From NCBI GenBank assembly GCA_015680685.1, contig MNCI01002250.1, positions 501,580-565,579 on the forward strand: DNA of 64,000 bases, read 5' to 3'. The notes beneath the pieces were generated by a model, which was not told the origin of the DNA, made no database searches, and saw only the letters and a program-made list of their open reading frames with translations. A program made the translations under genes and the position numbers. Position 1 is the stretch's first letter. Each line of letters begins with the position of its first letter. Shown in pieces: positions 1 through 11,210 of the stretch. The DNA is from Gnetum montanum. Taxonomy: Eukaryota > Streptophyta > Gnetopsida > Gnetales > Gnetaceae.

Positions 1-574
1 AAATGTTTATAGGTGATGAATATCTTGTAGTTGCAACCATCATAATCACAATTGACAAGTGTTCAATTCACATGGGACTTTGAACAGTTGTCCCATAACT
101 TTCTTTTCTTTTTTAAATCATAAAATATTTTATTGTTATTTAAATCATAGTAATAGAGATAGTAACCATAGAGTTGTTGCATACATGGATGGGTTGATAT
201 ATAAATATATATGTATGTGTGTAATATTTGTCCATTTATCTTATGCTTGGGACCCATGATTTGCTTCTTGCCTGCCACCAACCTTTGTTTGTCCAAATCA
301 TCTGCGAGTTGAAGGATTTGAACCTGCAAAATGCATTAAAATGAAACGTTACGCAATAGCAGTTATATCCGATAACAATTTCGGCATAAACGGTGGGACC
401 CCTCGTATTGATTCAAAAAATTTGATGAAATAATTCTTGCTAAAACTTGGGCTTATGGAACTCTGCCATAACCTGGTGCCATTTTGATGTATCATCACTC
501 ATATTATTCCATCCTGTGCCAATCTTAGCCAAAACCATATATCAACTGCCACCGCAAAACAAGGCCCTGCCACT
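1..574. other. No gene recognised, AT-rich flank
   Basis: Short open stretches on both strands resemble no family I know. The sequence just left of the tubulin fragment (about 480-575) continues open on the minus strand but no longer matches tubulin, so the homology stops at an unidentified breakpoint. Confidence 0.5.
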
Positions 575-1236
575 GCGTTTGGTAATGTTGTCGTGCGTTC
601 ACTAAATTTCTGGAACCAATGTCATAGATAGCCTGGTTATCTAGTAGCATAGCCACATCAGTGTTGTCAAGGAGAGAGTGAGTGGACAAGACACTATTAT
701 AGGGCTCAACCACAAAGGTTGAGACCTGAGGCGATGGATACATAGTGAATCCCAGCTTAGATTTCTTACCGTAGTCTACGGACAGATGTTCAAGAAGAAG
801 GGATCCAAGCCTAGATCCAGTTCCTTCACCTACGGCATTGAAAACCAGGAAACCTTAAAGACCGGTGTAGTTGTCAGCCAACTTTCTAATACGGTCCAGG
901 CATAGATCCACAATCTCTTTGCAATGGTGTAATGACCATGGGAAAAGTTGTTAGCGACATCCTCCTTTCTGCTAATAAGCTACTCGGGATGAAATAGTTG
1001 GCAGTAAGTTCCAATCCTGACCTTGTCAATGAAAGTAGGCTCCAGATCCACGAAAACTGCATGAGGAACGTGTTTCCCCACTCCAGTATCACTGAAGAAG
1101 CTGTTAAATGCATCATCGCCTCCTCCGATTGTTTTGTCACTCGGCATTTGCCCATCAGGCTAGATGCCATGCTCGAGGCAGTAGAGTTCCTAGCAAGCAT
1201 TGCTGACCTGGATACTAGCTTGACCGATGTCGATGC
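575..1236 (-). pseudogene. TUA: Alpha-tubulin pseudogene fragment
   Basis: Read on the minus strand this is the N-terminal half of alpha-tubulin, the GTP-binding subunit of microtubules, from about codon 8 (IDIGQA, canonical IHIGQA) to about codon 210. Recognisable blocks are [59 protein letters not shown] (the GGGTGSGLGS nucleotide loop), [35 protein letters not shown] and AIYDI. It is dead: there are in-frame stops after NAC, after HGI, after FHPE and after NYTGL, and a one-base deletion near 915 shifts the frame. About 200 codons run without an intron, which fits a processed copy but could also be a large exon. The 5' end does not begin with the tubulin start codon; it is joined directly to a SAUR-like reading frame. 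The remaining half of the protein was not found in the window. Confidence 0.93.
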
Positions 1237-1574
1237 TCCAAGTAATGGCCATTAATGAAATATCTTCTACCAGACATACCAACGTAGATAGTCCTGAATC
1301 CAGGCAGAGCATTGTCCATGATATTGTCTACATGAACCAAACCAGACGGCCTATCACAAGAGCTCAGAATATTGTTGCAGCTACCATTGCACTCATCAAC
1401 TGCTTGATATTCTTCTTTTTCTAGGTCATGGTCATGGTTGAGATTGCTGTATGATCTTGAGGTGTGCTTGCTTCAGCTCCAGCTCTGGCTCCGACTGATG
1501 TAGAGGCTATTCCATTGCTTGAAGATGCCCTTTAGATTCTTGTTGAGCTTGCCCATGCTCTTCATCTGCACCAT
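1233..1574 (-). pseudogene. Probable SAUR-like gene fragment (5' part)
   Basis: On the minus strand an ATG at 1574 opens a frame of about 113 codons with one internal stop (about codon 34). It starts MVQMKSMGKLNKNLKGI and ends LPGFRTIYVGMSGRRYFI followed by NGHYLEH. The pattern YVG-x4-RYFI-x3-YLEH resembles the core of small auxin-up RNA (SAUR) proteins, which are short, usually intronless and plant-specific; the upstream basic stretch also suits that family. The frame then runs straight into alpha-tubulin, so the SAUR C-terminal half is missing. A TATA-like element lies 32-38 bases before the ATG. The SAUR assignment rests on a short motif and is moderate; a conceptual translation searched against plant proteins would settle it. 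Confidence 0.5.
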
Positions 1575-1605
1575 TTTCTTGTGTTGGTTTCTTTTTGGAA
1601 GGTTC

Positions 1606-1612
1606 TTTTATA
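1606..1612 (-). promoter_or_regulatory. TATA-like box before the SAUR-like fragment
   Basis: CTCTATAAAAG on the minus strand, with TATAAAA at 1612-1606, lies 32-38 bases upstream of the ATG at 1574. The spacing would give a very short leader. It may be a relic of the parental promoter or chance. Confidence 0.35.
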
Positions 1613-1614
1613 GA

Positions 1615-2534
1615 GCCCAGAAATGACCCTTCCTTGTGGCCTAGAAGTAGGTAGCCAACTGCTTGTTTTGTCCTTAACACTAGACGGTAATTATCTTAAT
1701 CATATTCCACGATGCCATCGTTGTGCTTGCTTTGCATCCTTATTCGGTGTCAAGTTCAATTCGTTGTTTGGAAATGCAATCCTCTTCCGTTAACTTCCCA
1801 TTTCGTCCGTATAGATATAAACTGGCTGGTCGTGTGACAGTCCTCTGATCATGGAATTCCACATAGGCAGTGTTGTATTCTATAATCCATCAAACATGAT
1901 TTTTGGTGGAGTCACACATCCACATCTGACATACATGCTGACATGGGCACTTCCCACATAGCAATACTGACTGAATCTGAACTTCGGACTCAAGGAATGG
2001 ATCTGCTTTAACACTTCTGGTTTCTTTGAGAGAAATTATCCCTTTGTTCTCATATCCAAATATATTTAAGTAGAAGTAAATGTACCGTGAAAAAATATAC
2101 ATTGATCCTAAAGAAGAATATTAGGTCCCAAACCCTTCCAGAATGCCAGAGGGTGATGCAATCACACTCTCCAAGGAATCCTTTATGTCTTCTCTTTCTA
2201 TGAATACATTCCAATGAGGTGACTTGAGAACCACCAGATTATGATTCTTGAGCAAGTCATGAAATTAATCATTCAAAATTTTCACTGTAATTTCTGCTTA
2301 TGACACCAAGATGGATAATTCCTTGTAAATGTAGCTACAATATCTAGCATATGCCATTCAAACTTCATGGTTAGTTAACTGTTGCAGAATTCTTCACGGG
2401 AAAGAGCATAATCCTCCTTGAACAGTTTCATTTCATTAGGATTTTGTACCTCACCATTTGCAAATAAGTCCACCTATTCCATGAAATGGCCAAAATGTGC
2501 CAACACTAGGACCTGATCAACAAATGATAGTGGG
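1615..2534 (-). pseudogene. Unidentified gene-fragment region next to RT
   Basis: Minus-strand pieces read like decayed protein-coding sequence but match no transposon domain I know. Examples are NEMKLFKEDYALSREEF and MKFEWHMLDIVA (about 2340-2460), LVVLKSPHWNVFIEREDI and ESVIASPSGILEGFG (about 2140-2250), and YNTAYVEFHDQRTVTRPV (about 1810-1880). They sit in different frames, so frameshifts or introns separate them. They begin where the Athila-like RT homology breaks off near 2535 and continue on the same strand as the SAUR-like and tubulin fragments. They could be exons of a captured cellular gene or an unfamiliar 3' part of the retroelement. I do not assign a function. Confidence 0.35.
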
Positions 2535-3060
2535 AAATAATCCTAAAATACGAATGAATTCAATAGCCAAAAGTCATTGTAGACATGTCATTTGCCTTCC
2601 TTCTTTGGAACTATCACCATAGGACTTACCCATTCACTATCTACAATTGGATAAATGAATTCTAACTTAAGTAATTTTTTCAATTCTTTCTTGCCTACCT
2701 CATTGAGTTTAGGATTAAGCCTTCATTGAGGTTGGCATTTTGGTTTGACTACAGGATTAGTGTAGATTTGGTATTGACAAATCCATGGATCAATTCCCGT
2801 GATCTCATCATATGACCACACAAATGTTGTTGGTCATCTGTTGAGTACTTCTAGTAGTTTCCCTTTTTGCTCCTTGTCTAGGTTAGTGTTGATAAGTACT
2901 GGCTTCTTGTTGTTCAAAAATACATATTCTAACATTGCTAGTAGGGCCTTCAATTCCAGTGGTTTTGGTTTCATTATGTTTGGGATTTCCAAGTGTCCCC
3001 AGTTTGTTTCTTCCTCCTGATTGTTCTAAGGATAAGAGTGTATTTTCCTTAGTTGTTCCA
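2535..3060 (-). pseudogene. RT N-terminal part, Athila-like
   Basis: Minus-strand translation gives a linker (LEYVFLNNKKPVLINTNL, then TTFVWSYDEITGIDP) and the beginning of reverse transcriptase: LNPKLNEVGKKELKKLL, FIYPIVDSEWVSPMVIVPKK, then DYFPLSFVDQVL (canonical DHFPLPFIDQML). The polymerase would copy element RNA into cDNA in the cytoplasmic particle. Only fingers-region motifs are present. The homology stops well before the catalytic YxDD box, and stops interrupt the frame after PKKEGK and within the following block. It is therefore non-functional. Confidence 0.82.
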
Positions 3061-3199
3061 ACTTATCTATTTCTACAATATAGGTACTAATGATTTGTTC
3101 TTTTGATTCCATGTACTTATTAGATTGAGTTTCTTCATTAGCAATTAGCCACTGGGTACCCTCTTGTTGGGTGGTTGTTGCATATAGGTAATTTTGCAC

Positions 3200-3680
3200 A
3201 CATATTGTTTTTATGCATTAATTGCATTCCTTAGTCCCTTTTTGTTTAATAGCCCAAATTATTTGCATGCAATTACATCTTTGATCATTGTATGTGATAC
3301 ATGGAACCCTTTTTCTATGTATGATTCTAGCTTCATCTTCCTTGGAAATTTCCAAGGAAAAATCACAAATTCCAAGCTTAGCATCCATAGTGCTAAGCCA
3401 AGCTCTTTCCATGATAATTAGGAATTCTCCCTTGTTTTTCCCCACATAAATAACTAGAAAATTGGTAGCATAGGACCAACCACTAATAGTAGTAATCACA
3501 TCATCCGCCTATCCAAGTGGAATTGTGATTGACTAGTCTGCAAGCTCTAAATAGATGTTACTTTTCTTTAGCAGTGGGAGGTTCCAGGCTTGGTACATGT
3601 CCTAAGATATCAAATTTACTCCAAAACTAGAATCTAATAGAGCTTTGCACAGTTTTTGTCCTACTATTTGGAGATAAATT
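3200..3680 (-). pseudogene. Retropepsin-like protease domain (decayed)
   Basis: The minus strand encodes KLCKALLDSSFGVNLIS, where the aspartic-protease active site D-S/T-G-A has become DSSF, followed by DMYQAWNLPLLKKSNIYLEL and, after two stops, GWSYATNFLVIYVGKNKGEF and LIIMERAWLSTMDAKLGI (canonical ILGRPWLATADA). In the live element this domain would cut the Gag-Pol polyprotein. The lost active-site residue and the stops make it inactive. The copy at 40.7-41.2 kb aligns with it over the whole region. Confidence 0.8.
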
Positions 3681-3699
3681 AAGGGACTTCTTGGATCAT

Positions 3700-6267
3700 T
3701 TCTTTTTTATGAAAGAGCCCCAACCTTGATCAAATGGGTTACTTTTTGTGTGAGCATGATAGTTGTGACATTTGAACTTGATGAGGTTGGAAGCTTACTA
3801 CATTGGTTTGATATGGTTGGGATGGAATTAGACATGTTCCCCATCTAGTGAGTTTGTTCTAGACTCATTCTGAAAAATTATCATTTCTTGGGTTGAGACT
3901 CATAAGTGACCTTCCTCTCATGCATATCAACTACCCTTTTAGTATTCTTTGGTTGGGGTTGTGATGAAAAATCCCCCTGAATGACAAGAGGTGGCACTGG
4001 TAGCATTGGATTTGAGTGTTGAATAGAAAGTCTAACTATCAGTGAATGCACATATGAGTTGGGGTCAGTCCTTGGTGGCATCGATCTATGGTATTTTGCT
4101 GAATAGTACTATGGGGCCTAAGCAACAACACAATTAGGCGATACTAGATGGTGGATGAAAAATCCATACAAACCTAGCTACCAATATGGATATTGTTGGT
4201 GAAGTGGTGGCATAGCCCTTGATTGAGGCTATTGCCACTACTGATAATAGTGCCCTTACTACTGTGGAAAAGCTCCACTAGGATAGTACATTGGTTGAAG
4301 GTTCTATCGATAGTTACCTTGAGGATAAGGTAATGTTTGGGCATTTTTCTTTTAACAAATTTAGGGTTAAGTGTGTATGCCCCTGTTTCTTGTAGATATG
4401 TCACAACTAGAGAACATCCCTTAGGATGGTCGTATTGGTACACAGTACAACCTTCATCATCTATAAAGCTGGTATTTAATACCTTAGCTATTGAAACAAC
4501 TTTTCCTTTGCATCCAACTTCTCTCTTCTTTCTTTTATCTCTACCTCATACAAAGCCTTGCTCTAATCTTTCCTCCATAATCTTTAATGCTATTATACAC
4601 CTTTCATCAACTAAATCCCACATGTTTGCTACTTATGTTGTTACATTAATAATAGATTTTTAGATTGGTAGTGTCTATTTTCAAATTGCCTAGTCCAAGG
4701 TTTCTTTCTCTTTGGTATCACACACCTGTGCATTTCTCTTTGTCATTGATGGATCCCTATTGTATTCTTCAATTGATTTACTTTTTCTAAGTTCACCTTT
4801 TTCTTTTTCCACTTGATTGATTAGTCTTTGAATATGATAGATGGGTAGTTTTGATAATCTTTCCTAGGCATAAATCCCAAGGGTCTCTCTAGTTTTACTT
4901 CTTAGCCCATCTACAATGTCCCTAAGTTGTTCCTTTGATGAAAATTTATGGCCTAGGCATCCATGTAATAGTGAATAATATCTATCCATTGTCACATCAA
5001 GGGTTTCTTGAGTTCCTTATTTTCAATTTTGAATTTATTTTCTTAGATATGACACTCATGAATAGGTCTGATATTTATCATTAAAGATTTTAAGCATGGT
5101 ACTCCAGTGTCTAATGGATTCAAGTTCCAATGACTTATACTAGCTTTCTGCTTTCTTCACAAGTGTTCTAGGAAATAGCTTTAATTTCTACCAATCACTC
5201 TCTATGTTTTGAAGGGCACAAGCATCATGGAATGCTTGAAGGTGATGCTGGGAATTAGCATTGTAACCACCTTCAAATCATGGCATATTGTTCATATCTA
5301 GCCATTTGATTCAACTATCTCTCACATGCCTAGTTAGTATGTAGATAGCTTCTTGAATATTGATCATGCTTTGGGACATCATGAGGGGTTCATCATCATC
5401 ATTGGGTTCATATGCTCTATTGTAGTGGTGGCCCCTTTTATGCTCATGCCTCTCTTGATCCTCTCTTCTATCTCATCTTCTTCTTCTCTCATTCTCTTCA
5501 TCTTGTAAATTGAAGTACCTTGAATATCTATCATGATGACCATGAGTTCATCTTTCATCCCTATTAGAGTCCTTCTACTTGTGTCTTCTGCTATCATAGC
5601 CCTCTAATGATTGTGATGAGGAAAATGAGGTGGCTAGAGAATGCTGTCAATTGGTTCTCCTTTCATGACTCTTTTGAATTTCTCTATAAGATTTAGCAAG
5701 ATCCCTTGGCCTAGATTCCTGCTTGTATCTTGAGTCATTAGCCTCCCTCTTGTGTGTCTCTTCTAGAGTAGAATGAAGTTGGGTTTTGATAGGTTCCTCT
5801 ATTCTAATTTCTCATGGTTCAGTGGAGGTGTTTTGAAATGAATTGATTAGCATCAAGTTTTTCTATGATAACAAAAGCATTAGTCCACTTTCCTTTACTA
5901 TGTATATGTTTGATCTCCATGGTAGCATCTCTTCTCATTTTCTCCTTTGTGGATTCATAGGGTTTGTTCATGTGTTGAGTCACATGATACCCTTTTTGAA
6001 TCTGGTCCAAATGCATCCCCTTTAGAGTAGTTTGGAGCATATTTAGTGTTGCACATTTTGGAGGTAGGACTATGTTTCCTTGTATGTCTTTCCATGTCAT
6101 TTTCTTATCTTAATGGAAGATGAAAGTAAATTTTGGATGGTACAATTAGTATAAACATAAGTGATTTATGTCTACATTACCATTCCCCATTCTTCTTCAT
6201 CAATAATTCTATCACTGCTTCTTCTTTTCTTCTTGGCAGGTGATGGTTGCTCACTATGTAAAGTCAT
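3700..6267 (-). pseudogene. Gag polyprotein region, subfamily A
   Basis: An ATG at 6267 starts MTLHSEQPSPAKKKRRSSDR, with a basic cluster resembling a nuclear localisation signal. An arginine/serine-rich stretch lies at about 5700-5400 (DERQTHGHHDRYSRYF; RRREDQERHEHKRGHH region). The retrotransposon Gag core follows at about 5380-4850 (WLDMNNMP.FEGGYNAN, HHLQAFHDACALQNIES, KLKLFPRTLVKKAESWY, IVDGLRSKTRETLGIYA). The C-terminal motif YDHPKGCSLVVTYLQE lies near 4400. Gag would form the cytoplasmic particle that packages element RNA. Several stops and shifts interrupt the frame. I chose the start because it is the first ATG after the primer-binding site that opens into the basic region. Confidence 0.72.
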
Positions 6268-6387
6268 CTTATAGTGTTTAGATGGTCTATGTTAAAAGTA
6301 TGCCTTACTTATGTTTGTTGGATTTGACTTTAAGTTTCATATACAATGAAGTTTGGAAAATTAATTACTTAGCATAACATTAACTTA

Positions 6388-6405
6388 TCCCTGGAAACGA
6401 CACCA
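6388..6405 (-). other. Primer-binding site (degenerate tRNA-Asp type)
   Basis: TGGTGTCGTTTCCAGGGA on the minus strand, one base inside the LTR, is a decayed form of TGGCGCCGTTGCCGGGGA, the site used by Athila/Calypso-type elements. Its position fixes the LTR's 3' edge and the element's orientation. Confidence 0.7.
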
Positions 6406-6406
6406 A

Positions 6407-7272
6407 TGATGAGCAGTGGAGTATCCAACACCAAACCATACGAGATTTGAGTGTTCATGCATGATCTTGGTTGAATTTCATAGACAAGGCAATGTGACTA
6501 TGCAAGTAATTGTTTAGAGTTTATAATCATTATCTTTCCATGTAAGCTAGTAAACTTAATATGTATGGTTTAACTCATGATGAGGGATATGATAGATGAT
6601 GTTGTATTGGCCATATTACACCTAGTGAACATGAAGTAAATGAAATAGTTTCTAAATCTAAGTGATAGTAAATAGATCTAATCTAGCCTATGCAAGGAGT
6701 AGCCGATCCTGAACTTCCATTCACATCTTGGACTTCATGTAACTACTACTGGGATTACCAAATACCACACTACTGGGCATACCAATTAATAGTACTGCTA
6801 GCTTATTAAGTAACTACACTTAAGTGCTCAAGATTAGTCGTAATCATTTTGCTTAATGACAAGAATAGTAAAGTTCTTTGAAAGTAAATCAGTAACTATG
6901 AAAATAGTAAACATCAACCTAAATGAAAGCAGAAATAAAAATAAGTGTTACTGTAATGATGGAAAGTAGTCTCAATCTTTATTTCTAGTCATGTAATGCA
7001 TCCAAGTACATCACAGTTGAATAAAGACTCCATTCAATCACTTAACAACACACTATAGCCACACACTGCTAAGTACTAAAAGCTAAAATTATGAAAACAA
7101 ACTAAAAGAGTTTTGCTACTATGTTAACAAATCTACTATGGATCTATGTGCTTAAGTGTTGCTTTTATAGGCTAGCATGCACCCTGCAATATCGTTTATA
7201 TGATAACGTATCATGAGATACAATAACGCATCTACCCGACATTGTACATACATTATTGTAACTACAATATCA
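6407..7272 (-). repeat. 5' LTR of the Athila-like element
   Basis: On the plus strand it begins TGATGAGCAG and aligns through its length with the LTRs at 15991, 31126, 47486 and 52757. Shared landmarks are the contracted block near 6730-6800 (TACTACTGGGATTACCAA) and a TATA-like box on the minus strand at about 7166 (CCTATAAAAG). The outer edge near 7272 is an estimate because the terminal CATCA is not preserved there. A LINE remnant begins immediately beyond. Confidence 0.75.
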
Positions 7273-7279
7273 TTATTGT

Positions 7280-8680
7280 GAATTTTTTTACTTTATCAAC
7301 CATGTTGGTTGTAGAGTCTTTGTGTAACCACGTGGTAAAATGAGGTAACCCTTGGATCTCTAGAATTTTTGGGATGGGTTGTACACTTCCAAGAGATAAG
7401 GTGAATCTTATCAATGAACTCCAACCTAAACCAAATAAGATAGCAAGCACTTTTATTGATGTTATGCATGATAGCCTTAGGTAGTAAGATAGTGGTTACT
7501 ACATACATTGGAATAGCATGGAGGACCATATTAAGCCAAAGTAGGTGGCCCATAGAGAAAAGATACAATCCATTCCAGTCAAATAGATGGTTTTGAAGGG
7601 TTGTCATAGTAGTGTTCCAAAAGCATTTTCAAGCTTAGAAAATGAAAAGAGGAACTCTAAGACATGTATCTAGTAATGGTTTGAAGATGTTGCTAATGAT
7701 GTGAATGATGCATTGGAAATGACCTTGTAGACAACCAACATTGTAGATTGCATATTTATCCTAATTGATTTGTAGCTTGATGATCAAGGAGAAGAGATCA
7801 AGATCCTATTTGAAGGTCTACTCATTTACCAATGAAGGCCCAATGATAAGCATATTATTATTCACATATTTCTAGATGTTTCCTGGCTAAGGAAGGGGGT
7901 TGGCTAGCTTGATGTAATCTAGGCAAGTATCAAGTAGTTTGGAAACAATATTGAAGAGGTAAGGGAAAAAATGATCTCCTTGTTGTAGGACATGTGAAGG
8001 TTAACCAAGTAGTTTTTTGACCATGCATTTAGACAACATATCATATAGTTTTGAGAATGAAATGCATTAGTTGTAGCCACCATTGATTGAAGCCCAAACA
8101 TTGCATTGTGAGTAGTAAGGTTTTCTAAGAAATTCTATCATAAGATTTAGAAATATAGAGTTTAACAACAATGATAGGATTGCTAGTAGATTTTTCCCAA
8201 TGGAGATTCTCATGCATTGTGATGACTCATTGATCATTTGCTAATGTTGAATGAATATATTTTAAGTTTAGCTAATGATGTGTAGGAGAGTGTGGAGGTA
8301 GCTCACCAAAATCTTAGCATAGAATTTGTAGAGAATAAAATAGAGGCTAATGTAGCAAAATAGTAATGGGGAGGTTGGTGATGTAACCTTAATGATGAGG
8401 GTGATGTGTGTAAAGTTCTAAGATTAAGGAAAGGTGCTTAATTAGGTAAATTCCGTAAAGGTCTATGTTAGAAAGAGGTCTACATGATGACATCATAGGA
8501 ATCGAAAGAGCTCATTAGACAACCATCGAGGTTAAGGGTTTGATTGGTCTAGGACTTGGTGATAATGTTTTCAAATTCTAAGGAGAGAATGGTCAAGCTA
8601 TTATGAGGAAGGGATGCATGTATAATCTTGAAGAAGAGTTGGTATAAGGGAGGTATCACAGTGGTAGTTGGCAAATAAAT
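7280..8680 (-). pseudogene. LINE reverse-transcriptase remnant
   Basis: Minus-strand fragments in shifting frames follow the order of a plant LINE (L1/RIL-type) RT. They are KLYISKSYDRIS (canonical DISKAFDRV) near 8130-8160, GFNQWWLQLMHF, then RSFFPYLFNIVSKLL (canonical LSPYLFIIVAE), then LHAIPMYVVTTILLPKAIMH near 7470-7530. The last of these is the LINE block LQAIPxYxMSxFxLPK after the polymerase core. The 3' end is cut by, or abuts, the LTR at 7272. Stops and frameshifts abound. Upstream parts (endonuclease) were not recognised. Confidence 0.75.
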
Positions 8681-8689
8681 ATGAAAAAT

Positions 8690-10740
8690 ATTAGAAATGG
8701 AAATAGGTTATGTTAGGAATTACCTATGAAGGAAAGAGTATTTTTCTTGTGTCTACGATGGATGACTTGTTAGTGAAAGAACTTTGTGTTGCAATTGCTA
8801 CAAAAGAGCCATGCCACTTGTAACTATTATAGCCAGTATATTTCATTCATTTCAATTAGAGTGAGCAAGTGGTGTTGGAGTGTGTGCTACTTTAGGTTAG
8901 TTGGGTTGGCAGAGCTTCTATTATCAAGCTAGAGACAAATGTTGGGAGGGTATTAAATAAAGTCGTATGAAAGTTTCGTCTTGGGAAAGGAGGAGGTGGT
9001 GAAGGTGGGTAGGATGGCAAATGAGGGGGAGATACATTGTGCTTGCATGGAGCCAAAAGGTCAAGAGTGAGTTGTTGGGGTGGGGGAAAGTGAGCTAGCA
9101 AGTTTTGAATTATTGGGAACTTAGTGTTTTTATATGCATTTATGAATTAATCCATATGTCCTTTCATTTTATTCTCTAGGATCAACAAAAATTAATTATG
9201 TTCTCCATATGAAAAGTAAGAAATGCTTTTTGGTATTGTTGCCAATATATCATTAACCTTAATATGTATATTACCTTTCTGGTAGTACCAATGGGTTTTG
9301 AATGCATTACAAAACTAATGGTCATGGTATCAAGGTTTAAAAATATAGAATTTGTACCTTCATAATCGTATATTATTAATATGTTTATAAGGATCCAAGG
9401 CTAGGACCAAAACTAATTCTCTAACCATGACAAATAGGTGTATAATGTGAAACAACCTTTTTAATGATTAAATTAAGGCAAAGGTTTAAACTTAATATGG
9501 TATTTTACATTGTAAAGCTTATATGGAACAACAATGTAAAGTTATTTCATTTTATTAGAAAATGTTTAGTTGGCTAGATACATATTTATCTATAAAAGTA
9601 TACTTAATAATCTAAGAAAAAAGATAGTTCAATCAATACAAAACTTTGTTTTGAAAATGGAATGTCAAAGATTGTACATGTAAAATTCATATGATATCTA
9701 CAAATAAGATGAAGCACAAGGAAAAGCCATTTTAATTTCAACAACCATGCACTGTGGTAGCTTTGATAATAATGACCAGTATTTATTTTGCACAATCACA
9801 TTACAGCTGAAAGTTATCATTGTAAGAACATGAATAGGAAGATAGATTGAACTTCGTAGGCAACAATGTAGGTGCAAACTTTGCCACAATGTATGGTGGA
9901 AGATAATGAACATTTTTATCTTTCATGCTTTACAACCAAACTCAATGAAATATGAACAAAATATTTCATTGTTATCCATATGTTTTTTATTTGTTCAGGT
10001 TGAACTTTATCTTACTAGGCTCTTTCATCAAAGATGTGTTTAAGATCCATACAATATGAATTATTGGTATGTAAATTTAAACTTCTTCTCTAATTAACAC
10101 ATAGATCTTATGCAAACATAGAAAAACCATCTTAGCATGTTTCCAAGTCATTTATCATGGTCCCCTCTACTAATCAATACCTACTATTTCTCATCTAATA
10201 TGGTTATCCTTGCACCTAACATCTAATTAAAGTATTATCATATTGCAAACTTCTATATGTACTATTAAGATATAGTTAATATGATGTTTTTTAAAATTTT
10301 GATAAAACATAAATATATTTTAATTATGACTTGAACTAGCAACCTCTTGTTTAATATATAACTAATTAATTTACTTTTAATTAGATAAAATTTAAAATAA
10401 AATAAAAATAAATTATTATTAGAAATTTTAAAAAAACTTTCAATGATAAGCGAAGTGGATACTTTGCTCTTGTTCTCTGTTGTCATTGCTTTCCTTTTAG
10501 AACATGTATTCATTTCCAAGATATTAAGATTAAGAAATAAGCTTGTTGAAACCTTTGATTTACAAACAATAAGTAAACTCCGAATTAACATTGTTATAAG
10601 AATATGAAACATAATGTGGTAAGTTTGATTCTATGAGTTTTTAAAAAATCTTTTATATTAAGAATTCCTCTGTCTTAAAGATGAAAAAGGTAAAGAGGTT
10701 CTCAGTGGAAGGATGAGAAAATTCTAAAAAAAATAATATT
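8690..10740. other. AT-rich intergenic stretch, no gene
   Basis: No frame resembles a known family. A proline-rich minus-strand frame at 8892-9101 may be LINE 5' sequence or chance. The block at 10260-10440 is very AT-rich and low in complexity. Confidence 0.5.
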
Positions 10741-10766
10741 AATTGGTTGGCCACAAGTTACTGTAA

Positions 10767-10886
10767 TGGGAAACCAGGAACTTGGTTGCCTACCAGTACG
10801 AGTTTAACAAGCGTAAGCAGGAACTTGGAACTATTGAGGCCAACCTCACCCATGCTAGGCATAGGGCCTTGTTTGAACAAGTTTAA
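10767..10886 (+). other. Possible orphan exon fragment
   Basis: A 39-codon stretch bounded by stops reads WETRNLVAYQYEFNKRKQEL followed by GTIEANLTHARHRALFEQV. It is charged, hydrophilic and helix-forming, unlike the AT-rich noise around it, and its base composition is higher in GC than its flanks. No start codon or clear splice sites fix its ends. I do not recognise the protein. It may be a captured exon, a gene remnant, or coincidence. Confidence 0.3.
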
Positions 10887-11210
10887 TATCACAAAAAATC
10901 AGAAGTTATACAGTATTGACATGTCAAGCCTTCATGGTCTAAATTAAATGTACTTTCATGGGCTTGAATAACCCATAAATTGTAAAATGCAATGTACCTT
11001 GTCACAAGAATGTAACTATCCAACACACATCCAACTTGTGCACAACTATCCAACACAAATACATTGAACCTGGTCAAAGAATGCAACTATCCAACACACA
11101 TCTAACTCATGCCAACTATCCATGGGACACATGTCATTACATCTGCTTTCCTCTCATCTCACAGCCATTGATTTCCGTCTTGAATTTCGTGCCCGAGCCC
11201 GGTCCAACCC

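Larger units (their letters stand above)
2535..7272 (-). mobile_element. Athila-like Ty3/gypsy element, 3'-truncated
   Basis: In minus-strand order this holds a 5' LTR (7272-6407), a primer-binding site, gag, protease and the first part of reverse transcriptase, which breaks off near 2535 in favour of gene-fragment sequence. No 3' LTR, complete RT, RNase H or integrase is visible. The stretch before RT (WSYDEITGIDP) and the RT opening (IYPIVDSEWVSP) are characteristic of the Athila lineage of plant Ty3/gypsy elements, which also use a tRNA-Asp primer. Numerous stops and shifts show it is an old relic. It is related to the remnant at 40.7-43.2 kb. Confidence 0.8.

Noticed and set aside
886-1200. 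104-codon minus-strand open frame
   Set aside because: It is an out-of-frame shadow of the alpha-tubulin pseudogene.
8892-9101. Proline-rich minus-strand frame
   Set aside because: Low-complexity composition with no domain; possibly LINE 5' sequence but not supportable.
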